From Brachycybe producta (taxonomy: Eukaryota; Arthropoda; Diplopoda; Playtdesmida; Andrognathidae), in the NCBI GenBank assembly GCA_036925085.1, contig JAUPFP010000004.1, positions 7,033,829-7,097,828 of the forward strand: a DNA stretch of 64,000 bases. Reading direction: 5' to 3'. A model generated the notes under the pieces. That model had not been told where the DNA came from. It ran no database searches and saw nothing but the letters and a program-made list of their open reading frames with translations. Every line of letters starts with the position of its first letter. The first letter of the stretch is position 1. The position numbers and the translations under genes were made by a program. Positions 21,346 to 32,574 of this stretch are shown piece after piece.

Positions 21346-21697
21346 CAGGGTGGGCCATAAGTTACTGTACCTTTAGATATTATCATTTATGTAACTTATA
21401 ATAACTTATAATGGTCTTAGAATACCACACTGGTGACAAATTAAAAGTGTTTTGCAAACAGCTGGTAGCAGTGAGAATGACAAAAAGATTGCAAGATGGC
21501 AGATTAGTTCGAGTAGTTGCGAGTGTATGGGTCTACGAAAGACCACACATTCGGCAGACATAACGCCGGCGATGTTACGTAAAATGTCGCAAAGAACCTG
21601 GATACGTAGCCAACTCTGTAGAGACAACGATGGAGCTCACACAGACCCATTAGATACCCTAGGTAAGTAGGGGTACAGTGACTTATGGTCCACCATG
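21346..21697 (+). mobile_element. Mariner-type element with transposase tail
   Basis: The TIRs are CAGGGTGGGCCATAAGTTAC and, inverted, CAGTGACTTATGGTCC...CATG, bounded by TA at 21344 and 21698. A plus-strand frame near 21570-21660 reads TPAMLRKMSQRTWIRSQLC followed by NDGAHTDP, resembling the C-terminal end of IS630/mariner-like transposases. A second copy in the opposite orientation spans 35945-38945. Confidence 0.75.
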
Positions 21698-21984
21698 TAT
21701 ATAAAGACATACAGGTAGCTCAACTATGAGCTGTGCTTATTGGAGTATTCAATGCAATAGTTTTAAGTGTAGAGAATAGTCCCCCCCCCCCCGGTAACTC
21801 TTGTGAGCCTTGGTAGCTGTAGCCTGTAGTGAACCCCATAACTGATGCTTAATACTTTTAATAGTGATTTTAACTTTTGCCCGTGGTCTTATTTTGGCCA
21901 CCCACTTTTATGTGTATCTTGGTCATTTTGAAATGTAAAAGTACATGTAATTTGATGTTAATACAAAACGTTTGATACAAGAAC

Positions 21985-22200
21985 AGATTCATATTATTGG
22001 TCTTTTTTTCCCTAGAGTTATAAGACAATCGAATTCTCTTCCTGAGGAAGTGGTATATCGGGATAATTTTGTTTTGTGGAATTGACAATTGTATATTCAT
22101 TTTGTTTTTTTTATATATGTGCATGTATATGTGCTTGACAATGCTTAATGCTGCATGTGGACTTTTATGTCCCTCTGCCATAGGCCTATGTAACAATCTA
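21985..22200 (+). mobile_element. LINE 3' fragment
   Basis: YWSFFPRVIRQSNSLPEEV is encoded at 21990-22050, the C-terminal end of a CR1-like ORF2. It is followed by a 3' tail containing GTCCCTCTGCCATAGGCC at 22169-22186. Confidence 0.65.
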
Positions 22201-22297
22201 GAGCTCTTTTTATGGGGCTCAGGTGTAGATTCACTTCAAGAGTTAGTGTTATACAACCTCAGTCCAACTGGTGCTGGGATCGTTCTCTATGGTATTC

Positions 22298-22722
22298 TGT
22301 TGTTTCGATGCTGGTGCTGAAAAGGAATCATAGACAGGCGAGATGAATGCAGATTGTCGATATGCATTATTTAATGTTCACAATCATTGAAGACACATCA
22401 AATCAGAGAAGAGTTTCAGACTGTGGCGTGTTTAGCCAATGGACCATTAAATGAGTTATTTCATATTTCGATATCAGAGAATGGACCCGGAATATATCGA
22501 AACACGGACTTTTATACCTAGGGCCTGTAAACACCTCCACAGGTGTACCCATGCCCCGGGGACCGTGCATCGACGGGTAACCATCCGCCGATACCAGAAC
22601 CAGAATGTGACAAAGCTTTGGGGTCTTAGAGAGTGAGGAAAAGAGGTGGAAGTACGTCACTTGGGCCCCAAGAGACCCCAAGGCTATAGTAATTATAGAA
22701 GAGTGAAATACAGGGTGTTACA
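22298..22722 (-). mobile_element. Solo LTR (relative of the 54482 LTR family)
   Basis: Read on the minus strand it begins TGTAACACCCTGTATTTC at 22722. It has ATAGCCTTGGGGTC and a palindrome GGGGCATGGGTACACCTG...GTTTACAGGCCC (22519-22560), then TATAAAAG (22510-22518). It ends CAACA near 22298, about 425 bp in all with TG..CA ends. No 5-bp duplication is visible, so the far end is approximate. Confidence 0.7.
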
Positions 22723-23432
22723 CCTATTTGGCTACTAGCAGAGTACGAATTGTAATTGTAACTCTTGTTATCCAATACAATCACACTATACTAACTTTTT
22801 TTTTTTAAAAAAAAGAGCTAATCAGAAGCTATATAATTAACCTTACAATATTGTAAATGAACAAAAGAATATATTAAAAGAAGGTGAGAGTTCCAAATAA
22901 AGAATATATAGTAAGAAAAGAAAAAAAGAACAAGAAGAGAGAGAAAAAAAAAATATAAGTCTTGAATTTGTAAAGAATTCAACTTTTGTGTTTCTTTCTT
23001 TTCTATTTCCTCGCTTATTACCTCATATGTGATAACAAAAGAAAAGAGAAAAGAAAAATCCAAACAAGAGAAGCTAAATGATGCTATCGACCCGTGTACA
23101 TTTATTTCTACTGTATAAAGCATAACAGTAATGAAAATCCTCCTCAATTTGATAAATAAAAAAACACAGAAAAATAATTCCTGAAGCTGCGTTTTCAACT
23201 GAACAATTGTTTCTACAGAAGAAAAAAAAAAAAAAACAGAGAAAACAAAAACAACAACGAAAAAAAAACGTGAAAGATGATAATGAAAAACAAAACAGCA
23301 ACAACAACAAAACACACACACAAGAGAGAAAGATAGAGTGAGAGAGAGAGGGAAAAATGAAAACAAATCGCAGGAAAGTGTTCAAATAATGAGGTAGATT
23401 ACGAATCACATTAAGAATGAAACTAAAAAAAA

Positions 23433-23514
<82 letters not shown>

Positions 23515-23686
23515 AGTGAAAACGAGAGAAAATGAAGATAAAAATCAATTGTCAAGTTTGGCCCCTGCATTAGGGTCCTACTCCCATAATAACATTTTAA
23601 ACAAAAAAAAAACAGACAAAAAAGTATCATCATATTACACAAACCGTTTTTAGATAGCTTCTAAGGCTCAAATACAAGAAAGAAAC
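22723..23686. other. AT-rich DNA with a long (TA)n
   Basis: (TA)n lies at 23434-23509 and A-rich purine runs at 22915-23370. The long minus-strand open frame here is Phe/Cys/Ser low complexity and not a gene. Confidence 0.55.
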
Positions 23687-23690
23687 TTAA

Positions 23691-24404
23691 GCTCGGCTAC
23701 ATCACAAACTTACCTCAAAAAGACTCTGCAAAGAGCGCTGAGCATCGTTTTTTTCTATTGAGCCCATAGACCCAATGTTAAAGAAAAAATGTTAATTTTT
23801 TTTAAAATACACATGTTTATTTTTCATATTTAAAGTTGTCTAATATTAAGTTTTTAAAGTGCAAAGTTGCACCTTAAATATATGCTGATCGAGTGATAGA
23901 ATGACAAAAAATTGGTAAGGACGGTTATATTTTTAAAAACTAGTTCAAAATCGCAAATTTCTAACTCGCTCGTAAAAAAAACAGCTCGTAAAATTACGTA
24001 AAAATAATTTTAAAAAAACTAGAAAAAAATCAACACGTGCGCCAATGTGTTGGCGTCACTGTCGTTTAAATGTGTTTTTTTTTTAAATTATTTTTAGGCA
24101 TTTTTACGAGCATTATACTGGATTTTTGAAATGGTTTTTGAAATAGTTTTTAAAAATACAGTATAACCACAATTACCAATTTTATGTCATTCAATCACTC
24201 GATCACCATATATTTAAGGTGCACATTGCACTTTGAAAATTTAATATTGGATAATTTTAAATATGAAAAATAAACATATTGCCGCGACTGTGTATTTTAA
24301 AAATTAACATTTTTGTCTTTAACATTGCGTCTGTGGGCTCAATAGAAAATTGATGCTAGCGCTCTTTGCAGAGATTTTTCGAAGTAACTTTGTGATGTAG
24401 CCTC
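23691..24404. mobile_element. Palindromic long-TIR element with TTAA flanks
   Basis: The arms are about 270 bp each. GGCTACATCACAAA, TCTGCAAAGAGCGCT, GAGCCCATAGAC and AATGTTAAAGA run inward from the left and are mirrored from the right. TTAA is present at 23687-23690 and 24405-24408. A half copy at 41030-41361 also abuts TTAA. TTAA targets suggest a piggyBac-type origin. No transposase is present. Confidence 0.75.
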
Positions 24405-24408
24405 TTAA

Positions 24409-25146
24409 GGGCATATGAATTTCAACTTCAACCCTCTGAGCAGATTTCCAACAAACATTATTAGAAAAAAATAATTTTATAAAAATTCAAATGTACATAA
24501 CGGGGAGGGGGGGGGGGGGGGTTTGTTGGAATCCTACTCAAGAGTGTTGAAGCTGAAGTCCCAAGTTTCCTTCTCGAATCTCGGCCCTAAATAGAGCAAT
24601 ATTAAAGTGTATCATAAGCTTTATATTGTATAAAAAGCCTCGGGTGTGTGTTATTCAAACGTTATTACTTTTTACACGAATTTTCAGAGTGGGTGACAAT
24701 AGAAAATGTTGATACTTAAAACAGTATATAAAAAGAACAAAAGTCAAGACAAATACGTTCAGATAAAATCAAGATTGGATTCCACATAGGCCCCTTACTA
24801 CCACTGGAGATGTATGCAGGAAAAATAAAGCTAAATTGTCTTTCATGATTAAAAAAATACATTCAACCAACAGGCTTCTCATTGCTCGCACACACTTACT
24901 TTGCTCTCTTCTGGTATATATATATGTATATGTATACATGTACATGTATATGTGGTAGAAATCTGAGCAGCCCAGAGTAATGCTGCTACTGATTTCTCCT
25001 CCAAGCATCCTGCAGCCAGCAGTCTCTCCCCTATTTTAACAAGGAAGTGTTAGAAACGAAAAAAGATGGAAGGGGGAGGGAAATACAGGAAGGAACATAT
25101 AACAAAAACAGTAAGCAAAGCAAAGCAAATCAAATCTGTGGTTCAT
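24409..25146. other. AT-rich DNA, poly-G run
   Basis: A G-run lies at 24501-24521. I see no gene or matched element. Confidence 0.4.
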
Positions 25147-25556
25147 ACAGCGGACTTTAAAAAATTGTAAAGAAAATGTAAAAGAAGTCTGTTATTTTAC
25201 TCTTGTCAGACCTCTATTAGAATATTGCTCACCAATTTGGAATCCTTATCGAGCTAACCTAACATATAAAATAGAAAAGGTATGGCATAGGGCTGAAAGA
25301 TTCTTTAAAGATAAATACATGTACTCCGATAGTGCTACCTTATGCTAGACTAACTTCAGTGAGAATCACTAGCAAACTGTGTAGCTGAACAAAGCCTTGC
25401 CCTTCTTGAACCGCTTGCTAGTTTCAGACAACAGATCATTGTTAAATGGAATTCTTACTAGAAACCCCCATATATGTAGAATTGGCCATCCAAAAGCTAT
25501 TAGAGAAATAGAAGCTGGAACTGATGCATATTTGTGGTCTTTATTGGTCTTCCTTG
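25147..25556 (+). mobile_element. LINE fragment A (ORF2 C-terminal region)
   Basis: The translation resembles the region downstream of the RT fingers: LKNCKENVKEVCYF, RPLLEYCSPIWNPYR, later LLNGILTRNP and AGTDAYLWSLL, with two internal stops. It matches the later part of fragment B. It stops abruptly where fragment B begins in the middle of the RT domain. Confidence 0.8.
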
Positions 25557-25777
25557 ATAGTGGTATACTGCCTATGGCAGGGAGGCAAGCAAATATCTGC
25601 CCAATTCTTAAAACAGGAGATAAAAATTGTCCAAAGAACTATAGACCCATTTCTCTGACCTCCATTGTTTGTAAAACTCTCGAGCATATAATTTATTCTA
25701 ATACAATCAAGCATTTAAAAAACCATAAATTAATTCATGAAAACCAGCATGGTTTTAGATTTTGCAAAAGCATTTGA
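25557..25777 (+). pseudogene. CR1/Jockey-type RT, N-terminal part of fragment B
   Basis: The codons downstream of about 25557 give DSGILP, NICPILKTGDK and NYRPISLTSIVCKTLEHII, the first conserved RT block of CR1/Jockey-clade LINEs. They end at NQHGFR, where about 35-40 codons normally separating NQHGF from the DFAKAFD block are missing and the frame shifts. The endonuclease domain is absent, so this copy is 5'-truncated. The open frame that begins at 25397 joins fragment A to fragment B and is a chimera. Confidence 0.8.
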
Positions 25778-26831
25778 TACAGTGAAGCATTCACTACTAA
25801 TTAAAAGAATGATGACTTTTAACTTAAATAAACAAGTCATTTCGTGGACATCATCATTCTTATCAAATAGAAAACAGCGAGTCCAAATTGATGGTGCTGT
25901 GTCAGACTGGGCTAAAGTAACATCTGGTGTACCTCAGGATAGCATTCTTGGACCACTGTTTTTCCTTCTGTTCATAAACGATCTGGCAGACAGATGCAAC
26001 AGTACGATGCGTTTGTTTGCAGATGATGCTGTTGTTTACAGGAGGATTAGGGATAATGAGGATAGTAAAGTCCTCCAAAGAGATCTAGACAGTGTTGAAG
26101 AGTGGTGCTCTGAGTGGCATTTACAACTGAATAGGAGTAAATGCAATGTTATGCGAGTTTCCCGAAAGCGAGAATCGTTCATGGCAAATTACACAATGGG
26201 AGATGTTCAGCTAACCCATGTTGATACTATCAAATATCTTGGCTTAACCTTGTCCAAGGACATGCTTTGGAAAGATCATATAACCAAAGCAGTTGCCAAA
26301 GCTAATCAGAGGCTGCGGTTTGTCCAATGCACCCTTAAACATTGTAAAGAAAATGTAAAGAAGGTCTGTTACTTTACCCTAGTTAGACCTATCTTAGAAT
26401 ATTGTTCCCCAATTTGGAACCCATTTAGAAATAATCTAAAACAAGAAATAGAAATGGTACAGCGTAGGGCTGCAAGATTTGTAAAGGGGCGGTATGCGTA
26501 TACTGACAGCGTATCGTCTATGCTCCAAGAGCTAGAATGGGAATCATTAGCAGGCCGAAGAAATGAGCAAAGCCTCGCTCTTCTGGGACGTTTGCTGTCT
26601 TGTGATAACATTACCCTGCTTAATGGTTTACTAACTAGAAATCCTCGTAAAGGTAGATTTGGGCATTCAAAAACTTTCAAAAAATTAATGGCTAGGACTG
26701 ATGCATATTTTTGGTCTTTTCTTCCTAATGTTATTAGACTATGGAATTCTCTTCCTGTGAATAGTTCTTTGTTAGGACGATTTCAATTTCATGATGATGT
26801 CTTATTTTTAAATAATGACAATCAGTCGTGA
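25755..26831 (+). pseudogene. CR1/Jockey-type reverse transcriptase, main part
   Basis: About 359 codons remain open. Motif A is DFAKAFDTVKH. Motif B is GVPQDSILGPLFFLLFINDL, with Asp replacing the usual Gly of GVPQGS. Motif C is FADDAVVY. Downstream are YLGLTLSKD, RPILEYCSPIWNP, RRAARFVKG and RLWNSLPV, typical of the thumb and C-terminal region of this LINE clade. There is no RNase H. The Met at 25737 is fortuitous, because the real frame enters from the disrupted upstream part. The catalytic D and ADD are intact, but the deletion upstream and loss of the endonuclease make the copy inactive. Confidence 0.9.
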
Positions 26832-26900
26832 TTGGGAGCAATCTCTCCCTGCCACATGGCTTTCGAGCTGATTGCAGGTGTATTTAATTAATTAATTAAA
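26832..26900 (+). mobile_element. LINE 3' untranslated tail of fragment B
   Basis: GATTGGGAGCAATCTCTCCC, TGCCACATGGCTTTC, AGCTGATTGCAGGTGTA is followed by an AATTAATTAATT run. The same tail is found at 27020-27085, 44710-44772, 46884-46958 and 47455-47545. Confidence 0.8.
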
Positions 26901-26904
26901 TTTC

Positions 26905-27090
26905 TTTCCAAATGTATTTAGACTATGGAAAACTCTTTCAGCTCATACTGTAGTTCTGTTTTAGAACGAGTTCAATTTGATGATGATGTATATGCCTCGT
27001 CTCAGTGACAACCATTTGTAATTGGGAATTGTTCCCCCTGCCACATGGCTCTCTAGCTGATTGCAGGTGTACTTGATTGAATTGGGGGGT
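26905..27090 (+). mobile_element. LINE fragment C (3' end only)
   Basis: It begins inside the RLWN codons (TTTAGACTATGGAAAACTCT) and runs through the same 3' tail to TTGATTGAATTGG. It is a separate, severely 5'-truncated copy directly behind fragment B. Confidence 0.75.
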
Positions 27091-27984
27091 AAAAAGTAAA
27101 TTCGGTAAGGTTAGGTTAGGTAACCTAACCAAACTTAACCGAAACGAACCGAACCTAACCATACATCGGTTCATCTTTTTAATTCGTCCCTTAGTACACT
27201 GCTAAATCAGAATTTATGCTTCAGCAAAAAGAGTAGACCATTTTCAACTTTCTAAGCACAAAGCGAAGGACAAACACAGAAGCGAACATATCACAACCAT
27301 TCGTACAAACACAAAAAAATAAGGAATGTTAATCAATGTCATGAACATTCATAATAAACACAAGACAATGGGTGGTATTATAATATAAATTTATTAGATT
27401 GATAGATAGACAGATAATGAAACTAATAAAACAATTCTTTGATAAAAACAACTCGTTTTCTCCTAGAAAAATACGAAAAAATAGTATCGACCACAAAAAA
27501 AAATGTTTGAAATGAGAAGAAAAAAAGGCTCTTTTCTTTTTCCATCTACATAATCCTTTCCACGGTTAAGTTCGTGGAAAACAGACAGATGCTGGCCATT
27601 TCTCCTCGATAGATTTTGTCAAATAAACGACACAAATGAAGCCTAAAACACATTCAGTGGAATAAATCGGAGAAAGGAAGAAACAAAAAAAAAGTCTACT
27701 ATACATTAGCTATTGATAATGGCATGAATACTTTCTTCTTCTTTTTCTTCTTATTTGATACCACAATAATAATAGCTTACAATGTAAGGACCTGCATTTT
27801 ACACGGTTATATCTACTGTACATAGCAGGGTTGGCCCAGCTACACTACCTTTGGAAGCCACCATTTCATGAAGGAAAATTTGAAAGAGCCATTTATTTAA
27901 ATCTTTGATAACAAAACAAACAATAAGAAACTGAAAAATTAGTTCAATTTTTTAAAGTTTACCCACAGATATAGGCCTAATCAT
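27091..27984. other. AT-rich DNA with a short TTAGG palindrome
   Basis: GGTTAGGTTAGGTAACCTAA at 27109-27128 is a small palindrome of TTAGG units. Nothing else is recognised. Confidence 0.4.
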
Positions 27985-28205
27985 AATAAAATGCTCGTCT
28001 TAAACAGGCTATTGATGATGTCATTAATAAATGTTGGGTTTAAATTTTCATGACTGCATTTATATATTTTTATTTATATTTGCAATGCAGGTTATTTTTT
28101 GGGTAGCAATTATATATTGAAAATACATCTTGCAGCACTTGGGTCTTAAGGTCCCTCTGCCATAGGCCAACCAGCTGCTTGCAGAGTATTTTTTTGTAAT
28201 TGTAA
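27985..28205 (+). mobile_element. LINE 3' fragment
   Basis: CTTAAACAGGCTATTGATGA, GTTGGGTTTAAATTTTCATG and GGTCCCTCTGCCATAGGCCA match the copy at 10214-10760 but lack its inserted TIR element. Confidence 0.7.
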
Positions 28206-28963
28206 TAACTCCAAATGTGACGCCATTTTAACGTCATTTTATTTTGCATATTTTGAGTTTATTTTCTATTTGCAATTGCATAAAACGCATCATTTTTTTT
28301 AAAAAAAGGTCGTAATAATTATTATTTATTATAATATTATAATTATTATTTTATTCCACAAATAATAATTATAACTTTTATAACCTTTCTGTAATGGCCA
28401 CCCTAGAATTCTATTCCAAAGTTCTACATTTGCATATTTGGAAATTTTTACTTATTGAAACGTTTTAATTCATCGAATTATGTTGTCTGTCATGTTCATT
28501 ATAACAATAGTTAATTATGTGAATTGTGAAATTCAGATTAACTAAGTTTCAGTTAAACTTAATTAAAATGATATATTAAAAGCCGAATACACCCAAACTA
28601 AATTTATTTCTAAATCGTCAAATTGTCAACACAAAACCCCAAATTAGAAGAAATTGAGGAGAAGAAAAAGAAAGAAAGTAAAAAATAATAATAATCGGAA
28701 AAAAAAAATTCATTTTTGATGGAAAACGCAAACTGACGATTAAAACCGACTTTAATTTGCACAATGTTATATTTCTGCCTCCTAAAATAACTCCCCCCCC
28801 CCCTTTATACAGTATATTGGCATACAAGTGGTCCCTCAAATGATAACCTAGTAGTGGCCGCCACCAATTCTGAAATGGTTTCATGTGCCATTAAAACAAA
28901 CATCGGTTGTATAATTACAATCACGTATATATTTTGTATAATATTATAATATAATGTATAGAA

Positions 28964-28996
<33 letters not shown>

Positions 28997-30141
28997 AAGC
29001 GAGAGAGAGAGAGTGAGAGAGAGAGAGAGGGATTCAAGTAAAACAGTTAAAAGCAACCCCTTAACAACGGGCAATCACAGATAGCTTTCTCTTTCCCGAT
29101 CTGTATTTCAACCAAACAGTACAACAAAAAAAAAAAGCACAAAAAAGCTGAAAGTGAGCATAAAAATGTAGCATCAGGCTAGCTTTTTTGATGCATTGAA
29201 GGCCAACAGCATCATGTCAAGTTAAAATTGAAATAGACTATTCATACAATATGCAAATAACGTCTGTTGTATAATAACATGCCAAAATAAATTGAATGTA
29301 GCCTAACCATGGATACTGAGGCATGTAATTTGAGAGGATGGAGATGGAGTGGGAGTGTAGGGGGAGGGGAGTGGGAGAAAGGGATTAAAAGGGGAGAAGG
29401 CAGAGAGAGAGAGATGATGTAAAGTCCTAAACGTATAAACTAGATTCTGCCTTTCTATGCAGGATAACATGGGTATAATAATGTATATACATACATGTAT
29501 AAATGTCCGTGAATTACAATTTGTGCTTGTCATATAATTTCTTGCACATTTATTTTAAACTTAATTACAAGTGTCCCACATGGCGGAGCCTCATAAGTCA
29601 GCAAATAATAGGATAAACAAGTGAACTATTAGGCCTATTACACATTCGTAATATAAACGATGAAATTACAGGGTGTGCATGCGAAAAACCACACAAGGGC
29701 GCTGAGTATTTTAGAGCGCCGAGCGAGTTTTTGGTCGAAACATTTTCACCTTGTGAACAGAACAACTCGACCTTTGTCCAGGTCTATACAATGTCACAAA
29801 ACAGACTTTCCAGTTTAGGAACTCTATCCATTGAAAATGAAATCGCAGAAAATCTCCACTTTTCTGCTCTAATTAAAGATTTTGGCGATAAAAAGGCCAG
29901 AACCGCCAACTTTTAATCTTCAGATATTAATTAAACTTAGTTTAAAATTTTCTTTGTGATCTTTGTACTAGTTTGCCATTTTTTAATCTAAAAATCATAT
30001 GGGTTTCTCTATGGACATAATCGATGTGTTTGTAATGAAGGAAATATTTTCATTTTCTCATTTTGATTAGGGCGCCCTGATAAAAATCTGCCTCAGGGCG
30101 CCAAGGAGGCTAATGCCGGCACTGTGGATTATCTTATATAA
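28206..30141. other. AT-rich DNA with a (GA)n microsatellite
   Basis: An ATTATT-rich patch lies at 28315-28370, poly-C at 28791-28802 and (GA)n at 28961-29031. A patch at 29690-30115 has repeated GGGCGC/GGCGCC words but no identifiable element. No gene is seen. Confidence 0.45.
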
Positions 30142-30416
30142 CTAGTGGGGTAACCCGTCATAAATGACGGGAGCAAAATTCACAGGCAATTGTGCACATG
30201 CGCGTCGTTTTTTCCTTTTTTTACTCCTTTCATTTCAATTTCAGTCACCCCTCCCACTTTTCTCTATCTCCCCCCCCCCTTCTACACTTTCCAAAGGAAG
30301 AGTTCAACAGATAGTTGACCTTGAGAAAAAAAACGGTTCATTTATTCAAATTTATATAAATTCCGACGTGCTTCAATGGTTTTTGTTACTCCACACACAC
30401 ACACACAGACCTGGGA
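30142..30416 (-). mobile_element. Non-autonomous Helitron, short form
   Basis: CTAG lies at 30142-30145, a perfect hairpin at 30154-30171 and the 5' TCCCAGGTCTGTG (minus strand) ends at 30416 beside (CA)n. At 275 bp it is nearly identical in layout to the copies at 6892 and 36874. Confidence 0.9.
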
Positions 30417-30518
30417 TATTATATACATAATTGAATTTCCAATTGCTTCTTGAATGTTGTTGCACCTAGGTATTAACTCCATTTTGTTCTAATATTCAAA
30501 AGTTTTTTTTTAACTTTG

Positions 30519-30692
30519 TCTGTCAGTCTGTGTATAACGCTGTACAAACAAGGACAAAAATGTTTAAGCACGTTGGAATTTATTTAAATTTAAATGAACT
30601 GGTTTTTTCTCATGGTCATAGTGAAATAGTTTTAGTAGCCAAATTAAACTAGAATTTTGCTCCCGTCATTTATAACGGGTTCCCCCCACTAG
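30519..30692 (+). mobile_element. Non-autonomous Helitron, minimal form
   Basis: It starts near GTCTGTCAGTCTGTGTATAA. It keeps only the 5' block (ACAAACAAGGACAAAAATG), the AAATTAAACTAGAATTTTGC junction, a one-mismatch hairpin (30662-30679) and CTAG at 30689-30692. The central ~200 bp is deleted. A similar minimal form lies at 37895-38056. Confidence 0.8.
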
Positions 30693-30887
30693 TTTTAAAA
30701 AAAATCTCTAATTATGCTCATTTGCTAGACTCATGTTAATGACCACTACTGACTTTAAAACAGCCATTTTTGCCGAACACTTTTCTTTTCTTCAGAAACA
30801 TTTCTGAAGATCCTCAAATGTGTTCTTCGGGTATTAAAATAATTTCATGACGTTTCTACTTGGTGTTTCATTGTTAGAGAGCCATTT

Positions 30888-31232
30888 GGGTAGATTTATA
30901 CTTCAAACTTTGCTAAGATTTGCAAAGAAAACTTTGAAGCTTGTAAAAATTAGCTCCCCAAATCTTAGCTTGTTCATACAAACACGTGGTCTTGCAAACT
31001 TCACTGCATTTTATAACCTTTATACCCTATAAAAAATATGGTGTGACTTGTTCACCCCATTTGTGTATCCGTTTCATGATTGGTGCTTTGAGTTACTAAG
31101 CTTTGAAAAGTTGAACAATTTCAAAACTAGCTAGCTTCATGCTCTGGCGAAGGCAAAACCCTGAAGCTTTGACGTCATTTTTGAAGCTTCGAAGGCTGCT
31201 TTGCCGCTTAGCAAGGGAATATAAATCAAGCC
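30888..31232 (-). mobile_element. Harbinger-type MITE, copy 1
   Basis: The ends are GGGTAGATTTATACTTC and, inverted, GAATATAAATCAAGCC. The interior matches 51953-52330 in reverse, including AACACGTGGTCTTGCAAACT and TTGACGTCAT. TTT flanks both ends. A perfect TGACGTCA lies at 31170-31177. Confidence 0.75.
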
Positions 31233-31379
31233 TTTGAGTAACTTTGAACCATGTCTCATGCACGGTAAATTAACCTCAGTTGATCTTTCGCTTCAATTCG
31301 ATAGAAGTTGCTAAGAATTTTGATTGTTCCCTTAATGTTTAAAAAAAAACGTTGTAAATTTTTACACAAAAATTATACA

Positions 31380-32253
31380 TAGTAGAGCGACGATTATCGG
31401 AACGTCAGTTATCGGAACGTCAGTTATCGGAACCATTGATAATTATCGGATATATCGCATCTCGGCTGGAAGTGTGGCACAAGTAAAAAAATGCTTTTTG
31501 GGGGAAAAGGAGTTTAAAATTGTATTTTTCTTTTCTATCTCAATCTATTCTAGGTAAAGTTGTACCGAGCCGATTTTGACGAACCGATTTTTGCTGATTT
31601 ACTGCTAATCGGCAAAAATCGGATCGACGAACAAATGTTAAGAAGTTTCCGATCAGGTCTGCTTTTAGATAAAATGGCAGCGGTGGAGGGCCAATCAATT
31701 TATTACCAATCTTTAAAAGTAGCCAAATTTGGTAGCTTTGGCACGTCAAAATTTGTCTACGCAGACAGCGCACAACTGTTTAGCTGCACTGGTAAACTTG
31801 GTAACGCCAACTCGTTCCTCAATAAAGCCGGAAAAAGTGCAAAAGCTTGCTTTTATTAAAAACAAATCTGCCATTGCTTCGATCGATTGCCCTCCTCCAG
31901 CCCGTATGCCTGTGTGTACAGCTTACACTTTCTGTACCAAAAATCGGCTGTGAAACAAACTCCAGCAGCAAAAATTGGTAGTGAAAATCGTCATGATCGG
32001 TTCGGTTAAATCGATAGGCATGCCAATTTCTTTTTTTTTGTGTGATCACTTCGGTATTGGCTCGATAAAAAAAAGTGTGATCAGTACAGCCTTAATTGTC
32101 GGGGAGTCGTGAATAGTCATTGAAACGGTTTTTGTATTTGAAAAGCTCAGCAAAGTAATCATACAAGTATAAGTCCATAATAATAGAGAAGTTGTCATTA
32201 ATAAAAGAAACAAGTGTAAAAAAGAAGACGTGTAAAATTAGTAAAAGTAAAAA
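31380..32253. other. Unassigned sequence with short repeats
   Basis: Two CGTCAGTTATCGGAAC-type units lie at 31402-31434, and CGATTTTTGC/GCAAAAATCGG inverted words at 31588-31622. A 99-codon open frame (31560-31859) has no motif I know. It could be a decayed TIR element ending near 32095 (TGATCAGTACAGCC). I do not call a gene. Confidence 0.35.
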
Positions 32254-32546
32254 TTACGGTGCCCTCTAAAGGACATGCGAGATTTTTTAAAAAAAAAAAA
32301 ATCTCGACATGTCGACTTTAATCTGGACATTTCGACTTTTTTTAAAAAATCTCAACATATCGACTTTTAATCTCTTTTATTCGGCCATGTTTATTGTGCC
32401 ATGTTGCGTGCACCATACTCTAATAATTAAATAATTGCTGCTACAAGAGTAGCGCTTGCAATCATTTAAAGTCGAAATGTCGAGATTAAAGTCGAAATGT
32501 CGAGATTTAAAAAAAAAATTTCGCATGTTCTTAACAGGGCTCCGTA
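32254..32546. mobile_element. TIR MITE with AAGTCGAAATGTCGAGATT repeats
   Basis: The ends are TTACGGTGCCCTCTAAAGGA and, inverted, TTAACAGGGCTCCGTAA. The word AAAGTCGAAATGTCGAGATT occurs twice at the right and, inverted and degraded, two to three times at the left. The element is thus a hairpin of repeated 20-mers. The superfamily is unassigned. Confidence 0.7.
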
Positions 32547-32574
32547 AAAAATACAATGAAAAAAACATAAGAAC

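Noticed and set aside
22818-23409. Minus-strand frames of 182 and 111 codons
   Set aside because: Phe/Cys/Val low complexity from A-rich purine runs; no motif, no neighbouring exon signals.
23406-23653. Tyr-Ile repeat proteins on both strands
   Set aside because: Translation of (TA)n.
31560-31859. 99-codon plus-strand frame as a host or transposase gene
   Set aside because: No recognisable motif; embedded in repeat-like sequence with inverted words.
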